Below are positions 1 to 6,082 of a stretch of DNA of 8,650 nucleotides, piece after piece; the first letter of the stretch is position 1, and each line of letters starts with the position of its first letter. Location of the stretch: NCBI GenBank assembly GCA_003857395.1, contig RPRC01000247.1, forward strand, positions 1 through 8,650, in the 5' to 3' direction. The stretch is from Geobacter sp. (GTDB lineage: Bacteria; Desulfobacterota; Desulfuromonadia; Geobacterales; Geobacteraceae). The position numbers and the translations under genes were made by a program. The notes under the pieces were generated by a model. It did not search any database. It had not been told where the DNA came from and saw only the letters and a list, made by a program, of their open reading frames with translations.

Positions 1-1
1 G

Positions 2-1927
2 ATACTGGAGGCCCATCTTGTCGAAGGCAACCTTGAGCCGGGTAGTGAAATCGCGCTCAAGGTTGACCATACCCTCCTGCAGGATGCAACCGGCACCATA
101 GCCATGCTTGAATTCATAACCATGGGGACGCCGCGGGTCAAGGTGGAACTTGCCGCCCAATATATTGATCACAATCTCCTTCAAACCGATTTCAGAAATG
201 CAGACGACCATGCATTTCTTGCCTCGGCGGCGCAGAAATTCGGCATTTACCTGTCCAAACCAGGAAACGGCGTCTCGCACCAGGTTCATCTCGAAAGGTT
301 CGGAGTTCCCGGCAAGTTGCTGCTTGGCGCCGACTCCCACTCACCAACTGCAGCCGGGATGACCATGATCGCAATTAGCGCGGGAGGACTCGATGTGGCT
401 ATGGCCATGGCGGGATTTCCGTTCCGCCTCCCCTGCCCCAGGATCATGGGGGTGCGGCTTGTCGGCAAACTCCCTGACTGGGTCTCGGGAAAAGATCTGA
501 TACTGGAAATGCTGCGGCGCCACACTGTCAAGGGAGGTGTCGGAAAGATTATCGAGTATTATGGCCCCGGAGTGACAGAGCTTTCCGTAACTGACCGTGC
601 AACCATCGGCAATATGGGTGCGGAACTGGGTGCCACCAGCTCCATCTTCCCATCTGACAGGCGCACCCTGGAATTTCTCGAATCACAGGGGCGTGGAGAT
701 GCCTGGCGGGAACTGGCAGCCGACCTTGGCGCCGACTATGATGAGCATGATGAAATAGACCTTTCCGCCCTGGAACCTCTCATTGCCTGTCCATCTTCAC
801 CAGACAATGTCGTGCGTGTCAGGGACATCGAGGGAATCAAGGTTGATCAGGTAATTGTCGGAAGCTCGGTCAACTCGTCGTTCCGCGACCTGATGACGGT
901 CTGCCGGATCCTCGATGGCCGCAAGATTGCTCCCAACCTCTCGTTCAATATTAATCCCGGCAGTCGCCAGGTCCTGGAAAACGTGGTGGAGCAAGGGGGC
1001 TATATTCCGCTTCTCTTGGCCGGAGCGCAGATACACCAGCCCGGCTGCCTGGGATGCATCGGAATGGGCCAGGCGCCGGGGACCGGCCAAGTGAGTCTGC
1101 GCACCTTTCCGCGCAATTTTCCGGGACGCAGCGGCACAAAAGACGACAAGGTCTACCTTTGTTCTCCCGAAACTGCGGCTGCAGCCGGCATCTTCGGGGT
1201 CATCACCGATCCGCGCAGGTTGGCTGATCTGATGCCTTGGCCAAATGTACAGAACCCGTCGGTCTATCTCATCGACGATGCAAGCATTATCCCTCCGCGT
1301 GACGATAGCGGTAGCGTCGAAATCGTGACCGGTCCGAATATCGTCCCGCTCCCGGAATTCGAGGAACTCCCCGATACCCTGACAGCTACGGTCATCATTA
1401 AGGTCGGGAACAACATTTCAACCGACACCATCATGCCGGCAGGCAACAAGGTCCTCCCTTACCGGAGCAATATCCCGGCAATCAGCCGTTTTGTTTTTGA
1501 TCAGCTCGACCCCGGCTTCCCTGACCGCGCCCAGGAAAAAGGAACCGGGATTGTGGTGTGCGGCGAAAATTACGGCCAGGGTTCTTCCCGCGAGCACGCC
1601 GCCCTGGCATCACGGTACCTCGGCATCCGTATCAAGCTGGCAAAGAGTTTCTCCCGCATCCACAAGGCAAACCTGGTAAATTTTGGTACCCTTCCCCTTA
1701 GCTTCAAGAATCCGGAAGATTACGATCGGATCAGCCAGGCTGATACGGTGACGATCTCTGGGTTGCGCGAACTGGTCTCATCCGGCGCCACGGAAATTCC
1801 GTTGAATCTGGCTAGCGGTAGTCTAATCGGCATTCTAGAGATATCCGACCGGGCCCGCATCGAACTGCTCGCCGGGGGAGCATTGAATTACGTCAGAAAA
1901 GAGCAGGCTCTTTTGGATACGATATAA
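2..1927 (+). CDS. Aconitate hydratase family protein (Aquifex-type), 5' end cut by window edge
   Basis: Aconitases isomerise citrate/isocitrate (or 2-methylcitrate/2-methylisocitrate) through an aconitate intermediate in the cytoplasm, using a [4Fe-4S] cluster. The frame is open from base 2, and the translation before the first internal ATG (104) reads as a normal aconitase N-terminus (ILEAHLVEGNLEPGS). The true start is therefore only a few codons outside the window; 641 residues are visible. Numbering from base 2, I see a GNGVSHQ segment at about 88-94, the active-site DSH at 111-113, a CLGC cluster motif with Cys349 and Cys352, and the swivel-domain GQGSSREHAAL motif near the C-terminus. 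The segment equivalent to the usual GSCTNS reads GSSVNS, so the expected third cluster cysteine is Ser289. The neighbouring prpB/prpC remnant suggests a role in the methylcitrate cycle, which is inference; a TCA-cycle aconitase is the alternative. The stop TAA overlaps the former start of the next gene. Confidence 0.9.
   Translation: MLEAHLVEGNLEPGSEIALKVDHTLLQDATGTIAMLEFITMGTPRVKVELAAQYIDHNLLQTDFRNADDHAFLASAAQKFGIYLSKPGNGVSHQVHLERFGVPGKLLLGADSHSPTAAGMTMIAISAGGLDVAMAMAGFPFRLPCPRIMGVRLVGKLPDWVSGKDLILEMLRRHTVKGGVGKIIEYYGPGVTELSVTDRATIGNMGAELGATSSIFPSDRRTLEFLESQGRGDAWRELAADLGADYDEHDEIDLSALEPLIACPSSPDNVVRVRDIEGIKVDQVIVGSSVNSSFRDLMTVCRILDGRKIAPNLSFNINPGSRQVLENVVEQGGYIPLLLAGAQIHQPGCLGCIGMGQAPGTGQVSLRTFPRNFPGRSGTKDDKVYLCSPETAAAAGIFGVITDPRRLADLMPWPNVQNPSVYLIDDASIIPPRDDSGSVEIVTGPNIVPLPEFEELPDTLTATVIIKVGNNISTDTIMPAGNKVLPYRSNIPAISRFVFDQLDPGFPDRAQEKGTGIVVCGENYGQGSSREHAALASRYLGIRIKLAKSFSRIHKANLVNFGTLPLSFKNPEDYDRISQADTVTISGLRELVSSGATEIPLNLASGSLIGILEISDRARIELLAGGALNYVRKEQALLDTI
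1897..1914 (+). repeat. Perfect 8-bp inverted repeat at the end of the aconitase gene
   Basis: AAAAGAGC (1897-1904) is followed after two bases by its exact complement GCTCTTTT (1907-1914), inside the last codons of the aconitase gene and just before the start region of the next frame. As RNA it would form a seven-pair stem with a CAGG loop. It could hide or modulate the initiation region of the downstream gene, or it may be coincidence. Confidence 0.4.
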
Positions 1928-1965
1928 AAAATAGCTATTCACCCGGAAAACTTCTCCGCACCGCC
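1924..1965 (+). other. Lost N-terminus of prpB: ATA in place of the expected ATG
   Basis: Read in the PrpB frame, 1924-1965 translates as I/M-KNSYSPGKLLRTA, which matches the SPGK-(x)-(F/L)-R start of known methylisocitrate lyases (E. coli begins MSLHSPGKAFRAAL). The codon at the expected initiation point is ATA. If base 1926 were G, the junction would read ATGA, the classic 4-base stop/start overlap of coupled genes, with the aconitase stop being TGA instead of TAA. One G-to-A change would therefore explain both. No other ATG, GTG or TTG lies in frame nearby upstream. Confidence 0.6.
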
Positions 1966-2919
1966 GTGGACGCGGAAAAACCCCTGCAGGTGATCGGTGT
2001 CCCCAACGCCTTTACCGCCATTATGGCCGAAAAAACCGGTTTCCGTGCGCTCTACCTGTCCGGAGCCGGTGTGGCAAACGGCACCTTGGGCCTGCCTGAT
2101 CTAGGGGTAACGACCCTGGGTGATGTGCAGGAGCAGGTGCGGCGCATCACCGGCGCTTCCCTGCTGCCGCTTCTGGTCGATATAGACACCGGCTTCGGAG
2201 GCTGGTTGATGATCGGCCGTACTGTCAGGGAAATGATCCTCGCTGGCGCGGCCGGAGTACACCTTGAGGATCAGTCGCCAAACAAAAGATGCGGGCATCG
2301 CACCGGCAAGACCCTTGTCACTGCCGGGGAAATGGTCGATCGAATCAAGGCCGCTGTCGACGCCAGAAGCGATCCCGACTTCAGAATCATGGCCAGGACC
2401 GACTATTATTCTGCCATCACTGCTGCTATCGGCACCTTGAAAGGACCGCTGCACGGCGGCGCCAACGAGGAGGCGATGAAGCTTATCGACCGGTTCGAGA
2501 CACCGGACGAAGCAGAACAGGAGATCCTGCGCATGCTGGAGAGAAAGGAACGGATCATGGGTTTCGGACACCGGGTCTACAAAGAGAAACCCGACCCCCG
2601 TTCCGACATCATCAAGGCATGGTCCAAGAGGATCGCCGAGGCCACTGGTCACGAACTTCTCTACCAGGTCTCAGAACGGATCGAAGAGGTGGTGATGCGC
2701 GACAAGGGGCTGTTCGCCAATGTGGATTTCTACAGCGCCTCGCTCTATCACATGTGCGGCATACCAACCACGATGTTCACTCCGCTGTTCGTGTTCGCCC
2801 GGGCAGCCGGCTGGTCGGCACACATCATCGCGCAGCGGACCACGGGGAGACTGATCCGACCGACCGCCGAGTATATCGGTCCGAAGCCGAGGAAGTTCGT
2901 GCCGATAGAGAAGCGTTAG
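1966..2919 (+). CDS. prpB/prpC: In-frame PrpB-PrpC chimera (methylisocitrate lyase N-half joined to 2-methylcitrate synthase C-half); probable pseudogene
   Basis: With GTG at 1966 the frame gives 317 residues. Residues 1-146 are methylisocitrate lyase (PrpB): the YLSGAGVANGTLGLPDLG segment, metal-binding LLVDIDTGFG (Asp72, Asp74) and catalytic KRCGH (Cys109) are present, but the text stops being PrpB at IMARTD. From Tyr147 it is the C-terminal half of 2-methylcitrate/citrate synthase (PrpC): GPLHGGANE (His163), GFGHRVYK (His202) and NVDFYSASLY (Asp254), the three catalytic positions of that family. Roughly half a TIM barrel and the N-terminal half of PrpC are missing. PrpB similarity also extends upstream of the GTG (SPGKLLRTAV from 1939) to an ATA at 1924 where an ATG is expected, and the GTG has no ribosome binding site. 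The product is unlikely to catalyse either reaction. An assembly join cannot be excluded. The reading frame itself is certain; the interpretation as a deletion remnant is strong inference. Confidence 0.85.
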   Translation: MDAEKPLQVIGVPNAFTAIMAEKTGFRALYLSGAGVANGTLGLPDLGVTTLGDVQEQVRRITGASLLPLLVDIDTGFGGWLMIGRTVREMILAGAAGVHLEDQSPNKRCGHRTGKTLVTAGEMVDRIKAAVDARSDPDFRIMARTDYYSAITAAIGTLKGPLHGGANEEAMKLIDRFETPDEAEQEILRMLERKERIMGFGHRVYKEKPDPRSDIIKAWSKRIAEATGHELLYQVSERIEEVVMRDKGLFANVDFYSASLYHMCGIPTTMFTPLFVFARAAGWSAHIIAQRTTGRLIRPTAEYIGPKPRKFVPIEKR

Positions 2920-2933
2920 AAGAAAAAGGCGCC

Positions 2934-3019
2934 GCCACAGAGGACACAGAGAGCACAGAGAAATTAATACCTGCCGCATTATCTCTGAGTCCTCTGTAAA
3001 CTCTGTGGCTTTTTCTTTT
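2934..3019 (+). terminator. CACAGAG-type imperfect palindrome with T-tract; probable repeat element acting as terminator
   Basis: The left arm (2934-2960) and right arm (2983-3009) are each 27 bases and form an imperfect inverted repeat around a 22-base loop. Each arm is built of three ACAGAG/CTCTGT units spaced nine bases apart. The right arm runs straight into TTTTTCTTTT (3010-3019), and a matching AGAAAAA lies at 2921-2927, so the transcript would form a long hairpin followed by U residues. It lies 14 bases after the stop of the chimeric prp frame, where a terminator is expected. The CACAGAG motif resembles multicopy intergenic sequences I remember from Geobacter and other environmental bacteria; that part is recollection. 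Confidence 0.65.
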
Positions 3020-3210
3020 CAATCAGTATGGAACTGTTCCTGACTTGAGAAATCAGCAAGATTATTCTCTAAAAACTGAAAACAACGAAAACTGCCCCCC
3101 GTTCCTCCCCCCTTGTCGTCCCAAGGTACCTGTCAAATCAAAAGTTTAGAAGCCTGACCAACATCTTTCTTAGAATACACTTAAATATTCACAAGAATCC
3201 CCACGAGCGG
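3020..3210. other. AT-rich intergenic stretch without a recognisable gene
   Basis: Between the palindromic terminator and the operator region I see no coding sequence with a ribosome binding site on either strand. The stretch contains a C-rich run around 3095-3112 and is otherwise AT-rich. The small minus-strand frame over 3253-3495 is a shadow of the gene at 3288. Confidence 0.5.
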
Positions 3211-3211
3211 G

Positions 3212-3240
3212 TTGCAATTCAAACAATTGTTTGATACGTT
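3212..3240 (+). promoter_or_regulatory. Candidate sigma-70 promoter for the small HTH-like gene
   Basis: A -35-like TTGCAA (3212-3217) is followed after 17 bases by TACGTT (3235-3240). The latter is preceded by TG at the extended -10 position (3232-3233). The -10 match is weak (3 of 6), so the extended TG and the spacing carry the case. It lies about 50 bases upstream of the start codon at 3288 and is overlapped by a perfect palindrome. Confidence 0.35.
3219..3234. promoter_or_regulatory. Perfect 16-bp palindrome, probable operator
   Basis: TCAAACAATTGTTTGA is its own reverse complement. It has the form CAAAC-N4-GTTTG, typical of operators for dimeric repressors and resembling sites described for the TetR-family fatty-acid regulator PsrA. 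It sits between the candidate -35 and -10 elements, where a bound protein would block transcription. A further half-site, GTTTGAAT at 3242-3249, complements ATTCAAAC at 3217-3224, and a related TTTTGAAT occurs at 3256-3263. The regulator is unknown. Confidence 0.5.
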
Positions 3241-3273
3241 AGTTTGAATCTTTCATTTTGAATCAGCCAGACT

Positions 3274-3280
3274 AAAGGAG
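3274..3280 (+). promoter_or_regulatory. Strong ribosome binding site (AAAGGAG)
   Basis: AAAGGAG lies seven bases before the ATG at 3288 and fixes the start of the 79-residue gene. Confidence 0.7.
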
Positions 3281-3287
3281 ATACTAC

Positions 3288-3527
3288 ATGGACAGTAAAC
3301 GATTCGCACATCTGCGGGATCTGGTCGGTTATGACAATCCTGGCATTTCCAGGATGTTAAACATTGATATTCAGGAGGTAGAAGCCTTCTGCCTCGGGAC
3401 AAAACCGGTGCCCGAGAAGTTGGCAAATGAACTGGAAGCTTTTGTTGACTGGTCGTGTGAGGTTTCGCATACGGAAACAAAAAGAGAACTTGCAAAAAAA
3501 TACTTAGACCAGCCTGATCAGGAGTAA
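3288..3527 (+). CDS. Small helix-turn-helix-like protein, 79 residues, function unknown
   Basis: I do not recognise a named family. The ATG has an excellent ribosome binding site. The central part, from about residue 13 to 55, reads like a small HTH: VGYDNPGISRMLNIDIQEVEAFCLGTKPVP followed by a helix ending in EAFVDW. The pattern of a helix, a short turn and a recognition helix (here with IDIQEVEAF), then a G-x-x-x-VP turn, is what XRE/Cro-like domains show. The C-terminus is highly charged (TETKRELAKKYLDQPDQE). There is no signal peptide or membrane segment, so a cytoplasmic DNA-binding or adaptor role is plausible. The gene stands alone, with a palindromic operator before it and a small hairpin at its stop. 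Autoregulation is possible but unproven. Confidence 0.75.
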   Translation: MDSKRFAHLRDLVGYDNPGISRMLNIDIQEVEAFCLGTKPVPEKLANELEAFVDWSCEVSHTETKRELAKKYLDQPDQE

Positions 3528-3544
3528 AGACCTCTCAGGTCTTT
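3526..3544 (+). terminator. Short hairpin at the stop of the small HTH-like gene, weak terminator candidate
   Basis: AAAGACCT (3526-3533) and AGGTCTTT (3537-3544) form a perfect 8-bp stem with a CTC loop, overlapping the stop codon TAA (3525-3527). No clear T-run follows beyond the TTT of the stem, so termination would be inefficient. It lies between convergent genes and could work in either direction. Confidence 0.4.
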
Positions 3545-3605
3545 CACCAGCAAACAGGTCAATGACTATCGCTTCCCCGAATCCTGAATTATCTCCTACA
3601 GGTGA

Positions 3606-4037
3606 TTATTTTACAGGTACCTCGTTATTACCGTGTACCGGAAGAATGGACTCTTTTTTCCGGTACACCATCCCCTGAAAAATGGCCACTACCTCACCAG
3701 CATCATCGGTAACCTGAACCAGGTACGACGCCAATTTAGGGTTCCGGGCCTGTTCGCTGGCCACGGCATAAAGAGTCCCCTTGGTGGCTGCCTTTACGAA
3801 AGAAACACTGGTATTGATCCCCATGGATAGCGTTCCATGAGAGTTCGAGGCAACAGCGAAGGCAAAGTCAGCCAGCGTAAAGATGGCGCCACCATGCACC
3901 GTTTTGGCTGCGTTGTAGTGGTACGGTTCTATCTTCATGCTGGCTTTCGCCATGCCCGGCAGCACCTCGAGAAGTTCAATTCCGGCATGGCGGGCAAACA
4001 GGTCTTCGGCGGCAAAAAACTGCTTGATATCTTTCAT
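3606..4037 (-). CDS. PaaI-family hotdog-fold thioesterase
   Basis: This 143-residue protein belongs to the PaaI/YdiI type of acyl-CoA thioesterases, small cytoplasmic hotdog enzymes that hydrolyse acyl- or aryl-CoA thioesters, often as tetramers. The signature is TVHGGAIFTLADFAFAVASNS: the HGG at residues 48-50 and the Asp57 on the hotdog helix correspond to the family's catalytic region. Length is normal for the family. The start ATG at 4037 is preceded by GGGTGG on the minus strand. It follows the zinc-ribbon gene by 42 nt and is probably co-transcribed with it. Substrate cannot be told from sequence; a role in recycling CoA from aromatic or fatty acid breakdown is the usual proposal for such proteins. 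Confidence 0.88.
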   Translation of the reverse strand: MKDIKQFFAAEDLFARHAGIELLEVLPGMAKASMKIEPYHYNAAKTVHGGAIFTLADFAFAVASNSHGTLSMGINTSVSFVKAATKGTLYAVASEQARNPKLASYLVQVTDDAGEVVAIFQGMVYRKKESILPVHGNNEVPVK

Positions 4038-4079
4038 GATTTTCCACCCTTATGCAATGGTTCCGTCGACCTTTCTATC

Positions 4080-4421
4080 TCAGGCCTTCTTCACAAATTC
4101 CGATTTCAACTGCATTGCACCTATACCGTCAATTTTACAGTCAATATCATGGTCGCCTTGAACGAGACGGATATTTCGAACTTTGGTTCCAACCTTTACG
4201 ACTGTTGACGAACCTTTTAACTTCAGATCCTTGATCACGGTGACTGAATCACCGTTATGAAGCTCGTTACCGTGGGCGTCACGTACGACGATTACTTGGG
4301 GACCTGCATCTTCTTCGTTACCTTTTGCCCATTCATGTGCACACTCAGGGCAAACATACAGCAGCCCGTCTTCATAGGTATATTCCGAGCCGCATTTCGG
4401 GCATTTTGGTAAAGTACTCAT
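4080..4421 (-). CDS. yjdM: Zinc-ribbon domain protein YjdM (PhnA family)
   Basis: This 113-residue protein has the two-part layout of YjdM/PhnA. An N-terminal zinc ribbon carries cysteines at 7, 10, 24 and 27 (CPKC...CPEC), and a C-terminal beta-barrel-like domain follows, with [25 protein letters not shown] and the ending [15 protein letters not shown]. The family was first named from the phosphonate operon of E. coli, but its biochemical function is not established and it should not be read as a phosphonate hydrolase. The start at 4421 has an AGGAGA ribosome binding site on the minus strand. It is the first gene of a unit with the downstream thioesterase. Confidence 0.9.
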   Translation of the reverse strand: MSTLPKCPKCGSEYTYEDGLLYVCPECAHEWAKGNEEDAGPQVIVVRDAHGNELHNGDSVTVIKDLKLKGSSTVVKVGTKVRNIRLVQGDHDIDCKIDGIGAMQLKSEFVKKA

Positions 4422-4445
4422 CGTATCTCCTGTTTTGTTTGTCTA

Positions 4446-4474
4446 AATATCCTGCATAATATAATGGCGGACAA
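4446..4474 (-). promoter_or_regulatory. Candidate sigma-70 promoter for yjdM and the thioesterase gene
   Basis: On the minus strand TTGTCC (complement of 4469-4474) is followed after 17 bases by GATATT (complement of 4446-4451), matching four of six consensus bases in each box. The -10 box lies about 25 bases upstream of the yjdM start, which leaves a short leader containing the AGGAGA site. Confidence 0.45.
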
Positions 4475-4608
4475 TTTCTGCCGAAGGTGTAGCGTATCAC
4501 GGAAACAGCCTGATGCTGGAGATTTTTTTGCCATTCCTGCATCATGCCAGTGCTTCGGAAGTTTGCTTTCCTGGTGCAGCAAGGCCCTGTCGCTGCCCTA
4601 GCCGAGTC

Positions 4609-5697
4609 CTATGGCAGATCACGAAACGGTGACAGGCTAAATCCGATCAGTCGGGCCTCTGGCTGCAGATGAACACCAAATCGGTCCAGTACCCGCTGCT
4701 GCACCTCGGCTGCAAAAGCGACGATTTCTCGGGCTGAAGCCCCGTCACCATTGATCAGGATCAGGGTGTGATACGGCGAGATGCCAACTTTTCCCGTACG
4801 ATACCCTCGATTAAAGCCTGCGCGCTGGATCAGGCAGGCAGCAGATATTTTTACCTCGCCGCTCGGCAGCGGCCAGGACCAGTTGTTCGCGCTTCCGTCA
4901 GCGGAAACAAGGGCTTCGATTACTTTGAATTGGGTGCCCTTCACTATGGGGTTTTTGAAGAACGAGCCGGCACATTTGAATGATTCGTAGCCTGTCTTGA
5001 TCAGCACACCCTTGCCGGCCCTGAGCGCAATAACGGCATCGCGAACCTCCGTAAGCGTTGGGGAAGAAATTGCCGAAAGCCGCTCCTCAAGCTCCCGATA
5101 GGTGATCAGCGGCGCTCCCCCCCTGACGAGGATGTAGGTGACGGAAACTAGGAGGAAGTTCCCGGCTTCCCTGGTGTTGAAGATGCTCTCCCGGTAGCGG
5201 AAGGCGCATTCTTCATTCTCGAACGTAACAACCTTGCCGGTGGCTGTTTCCAGGCAGCGTACCCGTGCGATCACCTGCGAAACTTCCTGGCCGTAGGCAC
5301 CGATATTCTGAATCGGGGAAGCGCCAACCGTTCCCGGTATTCCGGCCAGGCACTCGACACCCTGCCAATCCTCTGCAACACAAAGATCGACAAAGTCTTG
5401 CCAGTCTTCACCAGCGCCAACAGTGACGAGCACGGAACCGCCTTGTTCTTCGACACTCAACCCTTTGATCCGATTCAGGACTACCAGACCCGGAAAACCA
5501 TCGTCACTGATCAGGACGTTGCTTCCTCCGCCCAGAACAGTATATTCAAGACCCCCTTCACGGACAACGGCCAAAGCCGCCACAGCATCCTTTTCGCAGG
5601 ATATCTCGACTAAAAAGCGGGCCGGGCCGCCAACAGCAAAAGTTGTCAAGTCAGCAAGTGGTATGTTTTTCCGTATCTCCGGCATATGTGAGCTCAT
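4609..5697 (-). CDS. murB: UDP-N-acetylenolpyruvoylglucosamine reductase MurB
   Basis: MurB is the cytoplasmic FAD enzyme that reduces UDP-GlcNAc-enolpyruvate with NADPH to UDP-MurNAc, an early step of peptidoglycan synthesis. With the chosen start the protein has 362 residues. Flavin-binding GGGSNVL is at 56-62, the conserved GIPGTVGASPIQNIGAYG at 119-136, and YRESIF with Arg169, catalytic Ser245 in AGSFFKNP and Glu347 in LQPEARLIG match the E. coli active-site residues. SPIQNIGAYG and the overall length resemble the E. coli (type I) form. I place the start at 5697 because it gives MSSHMPEIRKNIPLADLTTF, a typical beginning, and has AAAGGTG upstream. The frame continues open to an ATG at 5775 whose extra 26 residues look non-conserved and lack a binding site. 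The gene stands alone, away from cell-wall genes. Confidence 0.93.
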   Translation of the reverse strand: MSSHMPEIRKNIPLADLTTFAVGGPARFLVEISCEKDAVAALAVVREGGLEYTVLGGGSNVLISDDGFPGLVVLNRIKGLSVEEQGGSVLVTVGAGEDWQDFVDLCVAEDWQGVECLAGIPGTVGASPIQNIGAYGQEVSQVIARVRCLETATGKVVTFENEECAFRYRESIFNTREAGNFLLVSVTYILVRGGAPLITYRELEERLSAISSPTLTEVRDAVIALRAGKGVLIKTGYESFKCAGSFFKNPIVKGTQFKVIEALVSADGSANNWSWPLPSGEVKISAACLIQRAGFNRGYRTGKVGISPYHTLILINGDGASAREIVAFAAEVQQRVLDRFGVHLQPEARLIGFSLSPFRDLP

Positions 5698-5832
5698 GGC
5701 GGCACACCTTTCTTGAACCTGAAATGGATCACTCATAAATTTCAGTAAATTCAGGTACGGTTTTCCCGAAATCACGAAAAACGAGGAAGAGCTCCTGTTT
5801 CCCCTAGGGTACAGGTCCGCCTCAGGGCCCCT
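5698..5832. other. murB leader region
   Basis: This stretch between murB and the plus-strand promoter contains the murB ribosome binding region (complement of 5704-5711) and small inverted repeats, for example CCTGAA (5718-5723) with TTCAGG (5750-5755). I cannot identify a convincing minus-strand promoter; one must lie here or further right for murB to be expressed. Confidence 0.4.
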
Positions 5833-5860
5833 TTGACATCATAGGAGAAGAAGATATCAT
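5833..5860 (+). promoter_or_regulatory. Sigma-70 promoter for the zinc-ribbon protease gene
   Basis: A consensus -35 TTGACA (5833-5838) is followed after 16 bases by TATCAT (5855-5860), five of six matches to the -10 consensus. Transcription would start near 5867, giving a leader of about 245 nt before the ATG at 6114. It is the best-matching promoter in the window. A weaker alternative closer to the gene is TTGGCA (5982-5987) with AATAAA (6005-6010) at 17-base spacing. Confidence 0.55.
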
Positions 5861-6012
5861 TGAAAAAAGAAGCCCTGACGTTTTTGTGTCAAGGAGTCAA
5901 TGTAAATATTTTGTCTCGCCAAGTAAACATTCTTTTCTGATGATTGTCATATTGTTCCGCATTGACAGGGAACCAACTATCTTGGCAATTTGCTTTTCCT
6001 GAGCAATAAATC

Positions 6013-6082
6013 GCAGAACGTTGTTTCAAAAATTCTGCTATTCCAGGGAGTACCGAGGGAGGGCCCCGTACCAGACCGGGGC
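6013..6082 (+). other. Leader hairpins upstream of the protease gene
   Basis: Two stems are visible in the leader: GCAGAA (6013-6018) with TTCTGC (6033-6038), and the GC-rich GCCCCG (6063-6068) with CGGGGC (6077-6082), the latter ending about 30 bases before the start codon. GTACC occurs twice (6050-6054 and 6068-6072). Neither matches a riboswitch class I can recognise, and the second stem has no T-run. Confidence 0.35.

Noticed and set aside
2101..2652. 183-codon minus-strand ORF opposite the prp chimera
   Set aside because: Antisense shadow of a frame with clear PrpB and PrpC motifs; no binding site or family resemblance.
3837..4208. 123-codon plus-strand ORF across the thioesterase and yjdM genes
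   Set aside because: Shadow frame over two well-supported minus-strand genes.
4501..4535. CAGC/GCTG hairpin followed by TTTTTTT on the plus strand
   Set aside because: The stem is only four pairs and no plus-strand gene precedes it, so a terminator function is not supported.
5698..5775. 26-residue N-terminal extension of MurB to an ATG at 5775
   Set aside because: No ribosome binding site at 5775 and the extension does not resemble a MurB N-terminus; 5697 has AAAGGTG and a typical start.
5860..5940. 26-codon TTG-started peptide (MKKEALTFLCQG...) in the leader of the protease gene
   Set aside because: The TTG lies inside the -10 box, upstream of the predicted transcript start, and the nearest AGGAG is 12 bases away. 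No sign of coding conservation can be seen.
5982..5995. TTGGCA...TTTGC resembling a sigma-54 (-24/-12) promoter
   Set aside because: GG and GC are only six bases apart instead of the required ten.
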